A stretch of 64,000 bases of DNA from Micrasema longulum (lineage: Eukaryota; Arthropoda; Insecta; Trichoptera; Brachycentridae), in the NCBI GenBank assembly GCA_022494885.1, contig JAGVSM010000216.1, positions 1 to 64,000 on the forward strand, written 5' to 3'. This document shows positions 42,255 to 52,605 of this stretch, one piece after another. A program made the translations under genes and the position numbers. Within the stretch, counting starts at the first letter, position 1; each line of letters starts with the position of its first letter. The notes below the pieces were generated by a model. It ran no database searches. It had not been told where the DNA came from and was given only the letters and a program-made list of their open reading frames with translations.

Positions 42255-42530
42255 CTCTAGTTGCGTGAATGGGGTTGTATCACTTTTCCTACTGCAGAAC
42301 AGGAGGCTGAGCGGAGAGTAAGGCGCCTATCTACCTTTCATACTTCTTCTTCAATCAACTTCCGCCTCCGCCTTCGCCTCCGACTCCTTCTGCCACCTGC
42401 AACCCTCCAGTGAGAGACTTCCAGTAATGGGATGAATTATTTTATGGGATGTACCCGCGCTGATGAAATTCTCTGCATATCTCCAGCCCATCTTAGCCTA
42501 TTGACGGGTACAGCGGTTGATGTTGAAAAG
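42255..42530 (-). pseudogene. LINE C-terminal fragment (GH.R + Arg-rich block)
   Basis: On the minus strand VNRLRWAGDMQRISSARV is followed by HPIK, a stop, then VSHWRVAGGRRSRRRRRRRK. 'RLRWAGHV.RM....' followed by an Arg-rich GRPR-type region is the usual end of RTE/R1-like ORFs. It is short and carries stops. Confidence 0.5.
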
Positions 42531-42575
42531 CTTGTCGTTATATGTAATAAAATTCTTGGTACTTAGTACTTTCTG

Positions 42576-42745
42576 TTTTTTTGCACCACAACAGGCCAGG
42601 AGTCCCAATTATGGAGGTGAATTACATCACAGAACACTCAGGCTTGAGAAAAATCACATTTATTTTTTGTGTTCTCACCGGGAATCGAACCAAGAACCTT
42701 CCGAGTGTGAGTCAAGCATCTTGACCACTACACCACGGAGGCCGC
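42576..42745 (-). repeat. SINE2, copy 3
   Basis: TTTTTTTGCACCACAACAGG, a body with GAATTACATCACAGAACACT, B-box complement GGGAATCGAACCAAGAACC and head end GGAGGCCGC. Confidence 0.8.
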
Positions 42746-43280
42746 TTCATGTGTCTCCGTTATTTACGGGACCCATGATTTTACGCGGCACTTTCAAAAA
42801 TGTTCAGCATCTTGCTGACATATTAATGTTACTACAAAATAAAAAAAAATAGAATCCTTAGTGAATATTGGAAAAATATGTCAAAAAACTTCTTCACAAT
42901 TAAAAATTAAATTACCTATGTAGATCAAGATACTTTAATATATCTTTAGTTCACACCTATGCTATGATGAGAAAAGCCATAAATTAAAGAAAAACTGTTT
43001 TAAACGTCAATAAAAAAATCACTTAATTGGTACATGAGTAAATTAACATGAGAATATGGTAAAATTATAAAAACAAACATTTTTCTTCACCAGTAACCTT
43101 AATTAGGATATCAAACAGCGTCGACAAATGTGAATAATTATACAATAAATATTTTGTATGGAAACGAGGCCAGTTAAAAAATGGTTTCAGGAGTTCTCTT
43201 TATCATAATGGCCACACTTGTCGGTAATAACCGACGTGATTAAAATCTTATTGATTCGTGTTGGATATGGATCTGAAATC
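42746..43280. other. No recognisable feature
   Basis: No motif or repeat partner noticed. Confidence 0.4.
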
Positions 43281-43281
43281 G

Positions 43282-43385
43282 ACGTGATAAACATTGTGAT
43301 AAAATTGTAAACATCGTGATAAATATCGTATTAAACATCGTGATAAACATCGTGATAAGCACCGTGATGAACATCGTGATAAACA
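43282..43385 (+). repeat. Minisatellite, ~12-bp unit AAACATCGTGAT
   Basis: About seven imperfect units (AAACATTGTGAT, AAACATCGTGAT, AGCACCGTGATG and similar). The unit holds no stop-free coding bias that I could see. Confidence 0.85.
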
Positions 43386-43734
43386 TATGTGAGCAACAGG
43401 ACCCATTACCCTTGGTAGTTAACGTGATGCTGGTGATATTTTGTCACGTCCTACACTGATTCGAAGAGAAAGGTCGATCGAAAAGAGGATCGATGTTACT
43501 AGACCTGTCTGGTATACATAACAGATCATTTGTTCGATTTGTTGATTTTTTGATTGAGAAGTGGGTAATTCTCAGGGGAACTCCATAAATGGTGAAGATG
43601 ATGTTACAGAATTCTAGTCTTTTAGAGATTTGAAGGGTGGTTGGTAAATCATATTTTGTTGGAGAAACCCGATGTCTCTGGGATGAACAGAAATTTTATT
43701 TTTTGACTGTCTTTTCCTATTAAAGAAAAGCAGT
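43386..43734. other. No recognisable feature
   Basis: No motif or repeat partner noticed. Confidence 0.4.
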
Positions 43735-44270
43735 TTTTTAATTTAATTTATGAACTTTTTTCACACTATAAATACTAATAAATAATCAAAATAATGTGAC
43801 CTCACAGAGGTTACCCTTGCCGAGGACACTTAACAATACAGTTTTTTTTTTACTTGTGAGATTATACAAAGTCTTAGGTAATATACAGAGAGAAATTACA
43901 ACATGTGAAAACAGTTTAAAATAATACGTAATTATGTTTATATATAGTTTCTGTATACCTGTATTATTTATTTTATAAAACGCTTGTGCGTTTAAAAGAA
44001 CAAAAATATAACATAAACTATACGTTTGTGGAGCAAGTGATTCAATATTAGATTCGAATAAATAAATAAATAAATATTAGTTTAAGCGAATGAGACAATT
44101 TATGTTACTTCTACCCTCCTCCACTATTTTTATAGCCTTTTTAAACATTTTCTCGTTACTTATTGTTTTAAGGTTATTAATTTTGATTGTATAATTCACA
44201 AAATTCCTTTGTCCAAAAGTGGTATTAGTTTGTATTCGCTTAATTTGTCTTGTAGCCAATATAATTTATA
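43735..44270 (-). pseudogene. CR1-like LINE C-terminus and 3' UTR, minus copy
   Basis: The frame 44077-44259 reads RQIKRIQTNTTFGQRNFVNY, TIKINNLKTISNEKMFKKAI and CLIRLN before its stop, the counterpart of 282-512. The 3' UTR on the minus strand holds GTGTCCTCGGCAAGGGTAAC and TGTGAGGTCACATTATTTTG, as at 700-760. The LINE's own short-repeat tail is less clear than in the other copy. Confidence 0.72.
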
Positions 44271-45215
44271 CAAATAATTTAATTATCAAATAAAGAAAGT
44301 ACTAACAACAATTCTTTCCCTGAGGCTAGATTGAATTGAAGTGTTTAAAAACGTTGAAATAAGGGTGTCAATTGCATGATTACTAAATTAATATTTTAGT
44401 GTCTTGTATGAAAGGAATAATTTTACAAAATAATTAAAATAATTTTCTAAATTTATTGTAAACAATAAAATATTTATCTTTTAAAAAATAGCGTGGAAGA
44501 AATACTTTCCTAACTGAATTTAATACAAGTAAACGTCGTTTTTGCTTCCATTTGTGTTCGAAATATTGTCATGAAGAAGAATGACAATATCCGACATAAC
44601 TCCTCCATTTTTAAACAGGTGTAATAATAATAATAATTCAGTAAAATTTCTAATAAAATGCGATGTTCAAGCATAGGGAGAAATAAAATGCTGCATAATA
44701 CCATGTATTTTGTAAACTGATGACGTTGTTCTATCTTTCTGTAATGACTTTTTTTTTTTTTAAATTTAGATCTCAATTTTATCAGTGAATATTTCACATA
44801 ACACAAATGAATATTAATAACAAATATAAATCAGCACCCAAATTTAAAATCTGCGTAAAAATATTAAATATAACTTACCTGTAATCTCAAATACTTGAAA
44901 ATGTACATACATATTTAAATTTTAATCGCAAAATAATAAAAGATTTTCACAGGTATGCCAATAAAATTATAACCATTCGAATTAATTTTATGGCTCACTA
45001 TAAAAGCAACGCCTCGTAAGCCGCGAAATGTATATAAACTATTTGATAGTGATAAATAAACATTGATTCAAATTGGTGGTTATTGAAAACAATCAAATTG
45101 TTAATAAACAGGTCTTAATCCTTCTTAGATTTGCGTCGGAAGCCTATTTAAAAGTACTAAAAGACAAAATTTGTTTTTAGGCCAAAGGTGGGATGCTTTA
45201 AACAAATAATTATTT
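44271..45215. other. No recognisable feature
   Basis: A 98-codon minus frame (44510-44806) has no recognisable domain. The rest is AT-rich. Confidence 0.35.
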
Positions 45216-45220
45216 TACAT

Positions 45221-45385
45221 GACTGCGACACCATAAAAACTTCTAGTACATAAACACATATTTTTTTCAATACGTAGTTTACCCTGATGATGCCTTTTGC
45301 AACGGTAACCGAAACTTCAGAACGAATCCAACCCACAAGAAATCACTTAAAAAAGACGGTTTATATTGATCTGATCAGTGTGGTG
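45221..45385 (+). mobile_element. Decayed Penelope-type 3' end with hammerhead-like relic
   Basis: GACTGCGACACCATAAAAAC, TAGTACATAAACACATATTT and ACCCTGATGATGCCTTTTGC, then AACCGAAACTTC and AAATCACTTAAAAAAGACGG, follow 16685-16850 in order. The first core box is the canonical CTGATGA, but GAAAC is followed by TTC instead of GTC, and the helix II partner is changed (TGCC versus AACC), so it should be inactive. Confidence 0.65.
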
Positions 45386-45424
45386 TTTGCACTCTTCCTC
45401 ATTTTTAATTAACTCTGCTAACTT

Positions 45425-45770
45425 AAACAATCCCCATGTCCAGACGGATGAAGAATACAAACAGTTCTGTGTGTAAAACAAAACTAGAATCATAAACGTG
45501 TGTTTTCGGCTCGATGAATACTCTCAGGTAAAAATTCTATGAAAAGAAAACGAGTAAAATATAATCCTCCTTAATACTTGAGGTCCCGGGTATAGATTTC
45601 TGGCCAGGTTGACATGAAATATTTGTTTAAAAGGAGATTTTACACAGCAGTATTTCATCGTCCCTGAAACGTAAGACTGTCCACCTTATTTTCGTGTCAC
45701 AGATGATAAAAAAACGCTGTATTTGATTTACCAGTACGGTGCTCTGTGGATCATAGACAAACACAACAAA
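45425..45770 (+). repeat. Composite SINE (module F + decayed head + SINE1-like body), copy 3
   Basis: CCATGTCCAGACGGATGAAG, GTTTTCGGCTCGATGAATAC, GAGGTCCCGGGTATAGATTT (B-box remnant), ATTTCATCGTCCCTGAAACG and TACCAGTACGGTGCTCTGTG appear in family order. The A box is lost. Confidence 0.6.
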
Positions 45771-47010
45771 GTAGATAAATAAAGGGACATTTAATAAGAG
45801 TAATTGAATTATTGAACTTTGAACTTAAAATATAAAACAAATTTTATTTAACATAAAACGGATATTTTTATATCACGTTAAATAATGTTTGATGTTTTAA
45901 AGATAATGTCAGTCAAATACCCACCACAGAGTTGTTTAATCCGAGGACCAATTTTCATAAGTTCTCTCATCAGATGAGCAAAGTAGGGTAAGAAAATTTA
46001 CTACCCTGGCAACACTAACGAAATGTCTATTTTTTTTTCTTCGACAATCTGACAGACGCAAAAACAATTCAATTTTTAAGTAACGCGTTTGCTTCTTACA
46101 CATTAATTTGCTAAATACACATGAAATGTGATCCCATCCTGTTTCTTAAAGATCCTAGTAGTATTTCTACACTTTAAAAGGACACAACGCGGCATAGTTG
46201 AATTCTAATAAGGAGTTGCGTACTGAGCGACGTCTACAAAGAAACTAATGGGTCAAAACGTACACCTACTCATTTATGAGTAGTTTAGTCGCCTTTTGTT
46301 TGATGCTCGTATGCGGTTTCTGGACTTTTCTAAATTCTATGGTTAAGAATAAAAAATTGAGAGTTGAGTCAAAAATTAGCATTTTTTCAATGTAAGTTTT
46401 AACGTGTGTAATTGGTGTTATATTTTTTCTCTTTTGTGCAAACTCTTGACACTAATCCGTGTGGCAATGACTAAAACTGCCATCGAAAAATTCATTTGTG
46501 TATTATGTGGTTACCGCGACAGAAAAATATCAGTTATTGTGACGTTTGTAATTATATTTCCCAGTAGTTTTCTAATGTATTCTGATTTTAGTCGGGTCAG
46601 GCGCATGCGCAGTTTCGTCACGTCAAGTTAGCCTTTCTGATGCGACGCTGTCTCGGCCCTGACACCTTTAACTCCAAAATGCAAACAATCATAGTAACGA
46701 ACCGTCACCCAGTAAAAAGTACCGCTAATGCGAGCGTTGTTACGTTATTCCATTTATACGCGATCCAGTGCACCTCGTGTAGTTACGAAACAGATAAAAT
46801 TGCACAAAAACTGCATAACGCAAAGTAGGTACCAAGCAATTGTACGAAACGCTAATTTTTTTAAATATTTTTTTTTCGTTGACAAAAAAATTACAGTACA
46901 TTAAGTTCTACTGGCTTCGTCGGTAGACAAAGATTTATTTGTACATTCATATTATTATTTCTTAATATAACCGTCGAAATGATTTCGGCCTTCTAGTCCT
47001 ATTCATATTA
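45771..47010. other. No recognisable feature
   Basis: About 1.2 kb, the least repeat-like part of the right half. Two short plus frames (46404-46631, 46640-46828) follow each other and are slightly GC-richer, but they show no domain, no clear splice logic and no start context. I do not call a gene. Confidence 0.35.
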
Positions 47011-47014
47011 TTTG

Positions 47015-47215
47015 ACCTGGCTTGGACACGTGCTGCGCATGCCTCAGGAAAACCTAAACCCTAGTTGCCTCTTCTTTAAACCTGCGGGATCACGCCAATA
47101 AGGGGCGCTGGATTGACATGGGAAGAAGTGAGAGTGATGGCTGGCGATAGGGTCTCCTGGAGGCAATTGGTGATGTCCACATGCTCCACTTAGGAGCGGA
47201 TGTGGAAAAGAAGAA
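47015..47215 (+). pseudogene. LINE C-terminal fragment, family H, copy 1
   Basis: TWLGHVLRMPQENLNP is read first. In another frame come LTWEEVRVMAGDRVSWRQLV and MST. 'GH.LRMP..........W..V...A.DR..WR.LV' is the usual end of this LINE group. The middle is deleted relative to 48199-48415. Confidence 0.65.
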
Positions 47216-47437
47216 GATATCCTATCTAAAATTCTTAACTCACACTTTGATGGGCCTGAATTACTAAGCTCAATAAAATTAAATATCCCAATTAGAAACC
47301 TCAGACAAAACTTACTCTTTCATACCGATAACCATAGAATTTACTATGGTTTTCATTCCCCTGTGCCCAGAATTCTTAGGTCTGCCAACAAACATACCAG
47401 TCTTGATTTATTTGAAAACAAGTTGTCTTCTTTCTAA
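47216..47437 (+). pseudogene. CR1/jockey-group LINE ORF end
   Basis: A 73-codon open stretch reads ILNSHFDGPELLSSIKLNIP, RNLRQNLLFHTDNHRIYYGF, HSPVPRILRSANKHTSLDLF and ENKLSSF, then TAA. The 'P.R..R...F....HR..YG..SP..R......N' pattern matches the end of the ORF at 57093-57440. The two LINE fragments (this and 47015-47215) abut without spacer. Confidence 0.65.
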
Positions 47438-47760
47438 CGATCACTGAATCAAATTCAATTATAAACACTTATCTCCTACTTCCTCACCCACAAAGTCTAC
47501 TTTATACCATCATGTCTTTATTTATTTATTAGTTTATTCATACATTGTTACGAAAATGGCACAAAAACACTGGCAAATTCTGCTTGTACTAGGAGTAGGC
47601 TCAGTATATGAAGGGTCGGCAAGCCAGAAATATTAGTATGCCTAATGTTGCAATCGGTTCATAGGAACCCATATAGATGGGCAAATGCCTGTTCTAAGAA
47701 ACCGATTTGTTGTGGCAAATGTGGTTTTCGAATATGTTTCCTATAAATAAAAATAATATT
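47438..47760 (-). repeat. Probable LINE 3' end, minus
   Basis: TTTATTTATTTATTAGTTTA at 47517 looks like an inverted AATA-type tail; a UTR-like stretch follows. No coding part was recognised. Confidence 0.4.
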
Positions 47761-48170
47761 GAAGAAATAGAAAAACAGTTATAGCCCAAAAGAGAAGAAA
47801 AGAAAAAAAAGTACAGTTTACATTAAATGTAAAAATAAAATTAACTATTTAAATATATACACATACACGCATACATAATACATAAATACATATACACATA
47901 CTTACATATATACATATACATATATACACACAAACATACATAATATAAATGCACATGCAAAAATACAATAAATTTATAAATGATTCAATGGGATAGCATA
48001 ATATTTACTTACTTTCTACTTTCTTTATAATAATTTTCTATGTATAAATGTGTCCTTAAAAATACCAATTGGGCGTATATATACATAAATAAAATAAAAT
48101 TAAATCAATAACAAAAGTACATCTTATTGCCATAAAAAATATGAATTTATTTATTTAATTACTATTTTTT
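47761..48170. repeat. CA/TA-rich simple sequence and A-rich flank
   Basis: 47860-47950 is composed of ATACA, TACAT and ACATA words in changing order. Confidence 0.6.
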
Positions 48171-48198
48171 TATAAAGGCGACAGAAAACAACCTAACG

Positions 48199-48415
48199 AG
48201 AAGATAATCTTAACCTAAATTGCCTCTCCTTAAACCTGCGGGCACTCGCCGTCCCGGAAGGCCGTCGATGACGATCTTTTGACTTTATTCGGCGGAACTA
48301 AGGGGCGCTGAATTGACGTGGGAGGCGGTGAGAGTGCTGGCTGGCGATAGGGTCTCCTGGAGGCAACTGGTGATGTTCACGTGATCCACTTAGGAGCGGA
48401 TGTGGAAAAAAATAC
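48199..48415 (+). pseudogene. LINE C-terminal fragment, family H, copy 2
   Basis: RRPGRPSMTI-type sequence, a stop, LYSAELRGAELTWEAVRVLA, GDRVSWRQLVMFT. At the DNA level it matches 47085-47215 closely (GGCTGGCGATAGGGTCTCCT, CACTTAGGAGCGGATGTGGA). A third copy lies inverted at 61910-62226. Confidence 0.65.
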
Positions 48416-48439
48416 AACACAATTAACATATAAAAAACA

Positions 48440-48860
48440 ATAGGTAAATAGCCTAATGTTATTTTTATTTTATTTTATTTTTACATCTGAGCATGTTTTT
48501 CATTCTTTATTTTAATTCTTAACTTTCAATTACTTTTACAAATTTTCTTCATTTTTTAAAATTTAATTTTTTTTTTTTCCTTCTCTTTTTTGTACTTTAA
48601 TTAATAACCTTACATATAATTACTTTATAATATCGAAATTTTGCTGGTCCGTTAGATTTAAGTCTAATACCCGTATGCAGAGACAAAACTTTAGGTGAGG
48701 AAAGTACATTCTTGTCTTCACCTTCGGGTTATTCTCTGCATTTGAAATTAGAATGTACTTTCCTCGCCTTAAGTTTTGTCTCTGCATACGGGTATAACTG
48801 TGTAAAATATAAAACTTTGTAACTGTACTGTATGTTTCCGAAATAAAATAAAATAAATAA
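48440..48860 (+). repeat. LINE 3' end, family D, copy 3, carrying a foldback insertion
   Basis: ATCTGAGCATGTTTTTCATT, ATATCGAAATTTTGCTGGTC and AAGTCTAA, then the insertion 48668-48794, then CTGTGTAAAATATAAAACTT and an AAATAAAATAAAATAAATAA tail. Confidence 0.75.
48668..48794. mobile_element. 127-bp foldback miniature transposon with TAA target duplication
   Basis: Left arm 48668-48712 starts TACCCGTATGCAGAGACAAA; right arm 48750-48794 is its inverted copy with two or three changes. TAA lies immediately outside on both sides (48665-48667, 48795-48797), and the paralogous sites near 10235 and 32930 have a single TAA/TAA-like. Three-base TWA duplication is typical of PIF/Harbinger elements, so this may be a Tourist-type miniature element. 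It has no coding capacity. Confidence 0.85.
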
Positions 48861-48929
48861 ATGAAATAATTCTTAGGTATAAAAGTTATTTTAGTTGTAT
48901 TTAAATTAGAGCCTAATTTTTTTTTTTAA

Positions 48930-49290
48930 ACGGTGTGTATGTGTATAAGAGAGTACCATAAAACCACTACCACTTTTACTTTCCTTCATTCACCCTCCAC
49001 CACACCTTATTAATTTTCTTATTTTTCTTTCCACTATCTCCTCATTTTGTCCATATTTCTTTTATTTTGATGTATGGTATATTTGTTCATTATAGTTTAA
49101 ACCGTCATTGCTTTATTGTAGTATAATGAAGTGAGTACATATTATTGGATGACAGGCCCTACTGTGTAAACATTTTTATAGTCTGTACTTGTAATCATTT
49201 AACCCTTACGTACATCTGTTTGTATTCGAAATAAATAAAAAAATTTAAAAAAAAATAATAATAATAAAATAAAATAAATAATGATACGAG
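48930..49290 (+). repeat. Probable LINE 3' end
   Basis: ATTGTAGTATAATGAAGTGA, CTTAACCCTTACG-like sequence and CGAAATAAATAAAAAAATTT with AATAATAATAAAATAAAATA tail. No partner copy was noticed. Confidence 0.4.
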
Positions 49291-49299
49291 TATAAGTTG

Positions 49300-49594
49300 G
49301 GATAGTTGCGGTTTAGAATTTCGTCAGAATATTATTTTAAAAATATGTTGCAGAGTCTTTTTAGTAAGATGTCGATGTCGAGAGTAACTGCATATTTGAT
49401 TGTGTAAGGTCGGGGCCACGATTATAAACGCTATCTTCATCCGTACAAATCGAGACGGTATAAAGATAAATCGATATTTTTATAAAAGAAAAAAATATCT
49501 TCGTTGATAACTTATAATTGAACACAAGTATAAGTACAACACAACATAAGTATTTTACAAATTTTAAGTTTTTTAGAGCAATAAAAAACTTGAA
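49300..49594. other. No recognisable feature
   Basis: No motif or repeat partner noticed. Confidence 0.4.
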
Positions 49595-49725
49595 TGAAAT
49601 AAATAAAACTTTTATTTGGTGAAATCATTATCAACATCAGTTGGTTGGAACAAGTTGCCATTTGGCAATAAATTCACCAATGTACAATTTGAATTATGTC
49701 TAACACGTTAAAATAAAGAAATAAA
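49595..49725 (+). repeat. 3' end of the 22-kb LINE family, short copy
   Basis: GTTGGTTGGAACAAGTTGCC, the stem-loop GCCATTTGGC and AATTCACCAATGTACAA, then TTAAAATAAAGAAATAAA. Confidence 0.65.
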
Positions 49726-50155
49726 AAATCACGTTTTTTTGGAAACAAAGTTAAATTTAATAATATATTTTTAAGTTATTCCATTACTTTTCTAAAAAAC
49801 AACGAGTGAGAATATTTTTAATTCATGAACAAAATTTGTATTGAAAATATTGAATATTTGTTCAAATTGATTTCCATACTTATGTATCCTGGGTAAAGGT
49901 GAGTGCATTTCGAAGTTGGTCGGTGAATTGTTCCAAAAAAATCATTCCTTATTTTTAGTGCACATACCATGTATTTGAATTTAAATTAGTTCAAGCAGAG
50001 CACGGCTGTCAATTATTGATCATCGATTGTCGATATATATATATATATGTATTCTTACTGGATGTCGAAAATAAAATATGAAAATGAAAAATAATTTAAA
50101 AAAATATATATACAGATGGCAATCATGAAGTTTCGCATTACAAATAAATTGTCCA
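49726..50155. other. No recognisable feature
   Basis: Only an AT dinucleotide run near 50032-50048. Confidence 0.4.
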
Positions 50156-50159
50156 TGTT

Positions 50160-50222
50160 TTATGAATGTTTAAATGTGTATGCGCATGGGTGTATGTACG
50201 TGTGTGTGTATGTACATGTGTA

Positions 50223-50255
<33 letters not shown>

Positions 50256-50258
50256 GGG
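50160..50258. repeat. TG/TA microsatellite
   Basis: GTGTGTATG words grade into (AT)11 at 50233-50254. A 78-codon frame reading through it is not a gene. Confidence 0.85.
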
Positions 50259-50261
50259 GAT

Positions 50262-50455
50262 ATGAAGAATAAAGGAACGTGGCCTATTAAGAGACCACAG
50301 GGCGCAGTCAACGCCCAGTCCAGTTCAGTTCAGCCAGTTCAGTCCAGTAAAGGTCAGACGGTCACTCTGTTCCAGAATGTAGTTCAAGTAGAGTTACTTT
50401 AACTCCTCATCTCCATTACTCTCGCGCTCCACAACAAAATATCAGAGAGGGTAAC
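50262..50455 (+). repeat. LTR-like segment, plus orientation
   Basis: AAAGGAACGTGGCCTATTAA, GAGACCAC, a CAGTTCAG-repeat stretch and CATTACTCTCGCGCTCCACA match the inverted 34865-35125. The TATA box is changed to TATTAAG. Confidence 0.55.
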
Positions 50456-50529
50456 TAAAAGTAATGATTTTCCATTATTTAACTATCCCATTTTTAGAAA
50501 CAAAGTACGTTATTCTTTAGGTTAAGTAT

Positions 50530-50600
50530 TAATATCAGATATATTTATATATATATATATATATGATATATGTATATATGTGTATGTATATGTATCAAAA
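50530..50600. repeat. TA/TG microsatellite
   Basis: (AT) and ATGTAT runs from 50538 to about 50594. Confidence 0.8.
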
Positions 50601-51369
50601 TGTGTTCTCTATTAATTTGTTAACTATTATCATATATTAGAATGTAATTGCCTAACTTGCAACAGGGTATGTACCCTTGTTAGCTGGGTAAAGTGAACGT
50701 CAAATTGTGTTTTTGATAAAAGGTGTAAATAAATAAATAAATATATGTGTGTATGTATGTTTATAAATGCATAACAAGTGCCCCGACTCGACACGGATTT
50801 TCTAGCGATTCGAGGCAAGTTCACAAGCATGGGTCGTTCCTGATTGTGTCGCTATAAACGGCGTCTCTGTCGCTAATCAATGTATGTACAATGTTATTAA
50901 TAATTAAAGTAAAATAAAATTTGTACAAAATACAAAAAATAATGTAATATGATTAATTTGTTACGTAGTACAGTAAGTAAATACATCATTAGATTTACAT
51001 AACATATATTTGATGTTCGAGTAATTTTATGAAACAGAGATAAATCCTTGAGTTCCATTGTTAGCGGCAGTGACACAAATAGAAACTGATCTTCATAATA
51101 ATTATTGATGCAACTGCATAATTTTGCATAATGCATTATAATATGTAGATCCATGTAACTGCGGCTCTTGTCCGACAGATCAGAGGTTCTGTCATCTCCG
51201 CTACTGAATGATATGAGACGTTTGATCTTTGAAAGATAACCGTAAAGGTCAAATAAGTCATGCAAATAATCGATTGCGATAATCGAGCTATTCGAATATA
51301 TATAATAACGTAATAAATCAATTGTTTTGGTGATAGAAAGTTAAGTAATAAATATTTACTATTCAAATC
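50601..51369. other. No recognisable feature
   Basis: AAATAAATAAATAAATATAT near 50726 may be a LINE tail. The minus frames 50897-51265 and 51136-51366 overlap one another and show no domain. Confidence 0.35.
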
Positions 51370-51432
51370 TATTGGAACAGAGACGGAAAATATGTTGAGA
51401 AGGGATATGGAAGTATAGGCATTTACAGGACT

Positions 51433-51513
51433 TTTTTTTATTTTTTTAAATAAAATGGCGTTGCATTATAGATTGTATGCTTTTGCCGATGTCACCTTGA
51501 ATTATCAATTTAA
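51433..51513 (-). mobile_element. 81-bp retro-type insertion with AGGACT duplication
   Basis: AGGACT stands on both sides (51427-51432 and 51514-51519). The insert begins with a T-rich stretch, i.e. an A-rich tail on the minus strand, so it looks like a severely 5'-truncated retrotransposed copy. Confidence 0.72.
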
Positions 51514-51530
51514 AGGACTTATGACCTCTC

Positions 51531-52163
51531 TTTTTTTATTTTGATTTTTATTTGTTTATTTTTTCATACATGTATTATTTACATAGAAATATAATTACAA
51601 AAATACGCTTTAGAAAAATACATCTTAAAATTAAGCCATAACATAAATTGTAAAAAATGCCCACAAAGACTTCAGCGTCTGAGCGTGGGCCATTCCTTTT
51701 TTAATTATTAAAAAGTTTATGGCATATAAATATGGTATTACATGACCATAAAAAGAAAAGAAAAGAAAAAGAAAAAGAAAAGAAAAACCAAAGTAACATA
51801 TGCTGATATTACGAAAACATGATTTATTTGCAGTATGCATTTATTTAAATACATGTTTTTTTTTTTAATAATGTGTCTATCTGTTCCCTCCACGCTAATC
51901 CAAGACCTCAAACCTACTTTAAACTGTACCAGTGATTTAATGTTTTGTAGCTCCTTAGTTAGAAAATTCAAGGATCTTGGACCAACATGTAAGAAGTGCC
52001 TCTGTGCGAACTTAGTTCTCCATCCTGGAACTGAAAGTACACTATCAAAACTATTACTAATACGATTTAAATTATTACTAAACAATTCCCTATTCAAGTA
52101 AACATATTTAATAAATATAATTTTCGCTGAAATAAATATAATTTTCAAAAACTAAGGAGTCCA
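51531..52163 (-). mobile_element. LINE insertion of 633 bp with CTCTC duplication
   Basis: CTCTC is found at 51526-51530 and 52164-52168. The insert carries a LINE ORF end and 3' UTR on the minus strand. Near its 3' end GCCCACGCTCAGACGC and TTTGTGGGC can form a stem-loop, and the tail AATAAAAATCAAAATAAAA abuts the left duplication. Confidence 0.8.
51840..52148 (-). pseudogene. CR1/jockey-group LINE ORF end
   Basis: Within the minus frame 51738-52148, residues about 40-85 read SVPGWRTKFAQRHFLHVGPR, SLNFLTKELQNIKSLVQFKV and GLRSWI. The pattern '...R..QRHF...GPR.LN.LP.EL..I.S...FK..LR.WL' is the last block of such ORFs. The start of the frame is T-rich junk, and the true end lies near the TGA-like positions after RSWI. 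It is 5' truncated. Confidence 0.68.
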
Positions 52164-52605
52164 CTCTCTGGTTGATTTGAGTGGCTACTTTACACAGAGT
52201 GTAACATTCATACCATTTTGCCTCTGTTTGAACATCCACATTTCCCCAATTGTTCCATCTATTGACTTTTGTGAAGTAAAAGAGCTGAAACCTTTATGAT
52301 GTGGGTGAGATTCATCCGGCTGAACCAATTCACCTACTAGGCAACGCCTGAAAACAATTTCTAATTTTTATAGTTCTTTTTTAACCAGGTAGAAAATTCA
52401 ATAATGTTTTGAGTATGCCAAAATGCTTGTAGAATAGCTGGAGTTATTCATATCTGAATTTGTTGCAAATGGCCTTCTAAATGGCCTTCTAAATATCCTT
52501 CTCAAAATGTTTTCCCTCTCTGTTGCAAAAAATTTAGATACTAATAACTCCCTAGGGAGGAAACCCAGCCAGTCTGCAAGCATTTGGACATACTCAAAAT
52601 ATTGT

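Larger units (their letters stand above)
51370..52605 (-). repeat. Family A element interrupted twice
   Basis: Pieces in minus order: 51370-51432 (GGAACAGAGACGGAAAATAT, AGGCATTTACAGGACT), 51514-51530 (AGGACTTATGACCTCTC) and 52164-52605 (CTCTCTGGTTGATTTGAGTG, ACAGAGTGTAACATTCATAC, GAGCTGAAACCTTTATGATG, AGGCAACGCCTGAAAACAAT, then both inverted ends around 52405-52605 including CTCCCTAGGGAG). Confidence 0.8.

Noticed and set aside
43282..43385. CRISPR array
   Set aside because: Units are 12 bp, contiguous and imperfect, without spacers; a eukaryotic minisatellite.
46404..46828. Two consecutive ORFs as exons of a host gene
   Set aside because: No domain, no convincing splice sites between them and different frames; kept only as an unexplained low-repeat stretch.
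50166..50402. 78-codon ORF rich in Val, Cys and Tyr
   Set aside because: It is a reading of the TG/TA microsatellite and the LTR-like segment.
51738..51840. Membrane-protein-like Phe-rich tail of the minus ORF
   Set aside because: The Phe-rich run is an AAAAG simple repeat read backwards; only the upstream LINE block is meaningful.
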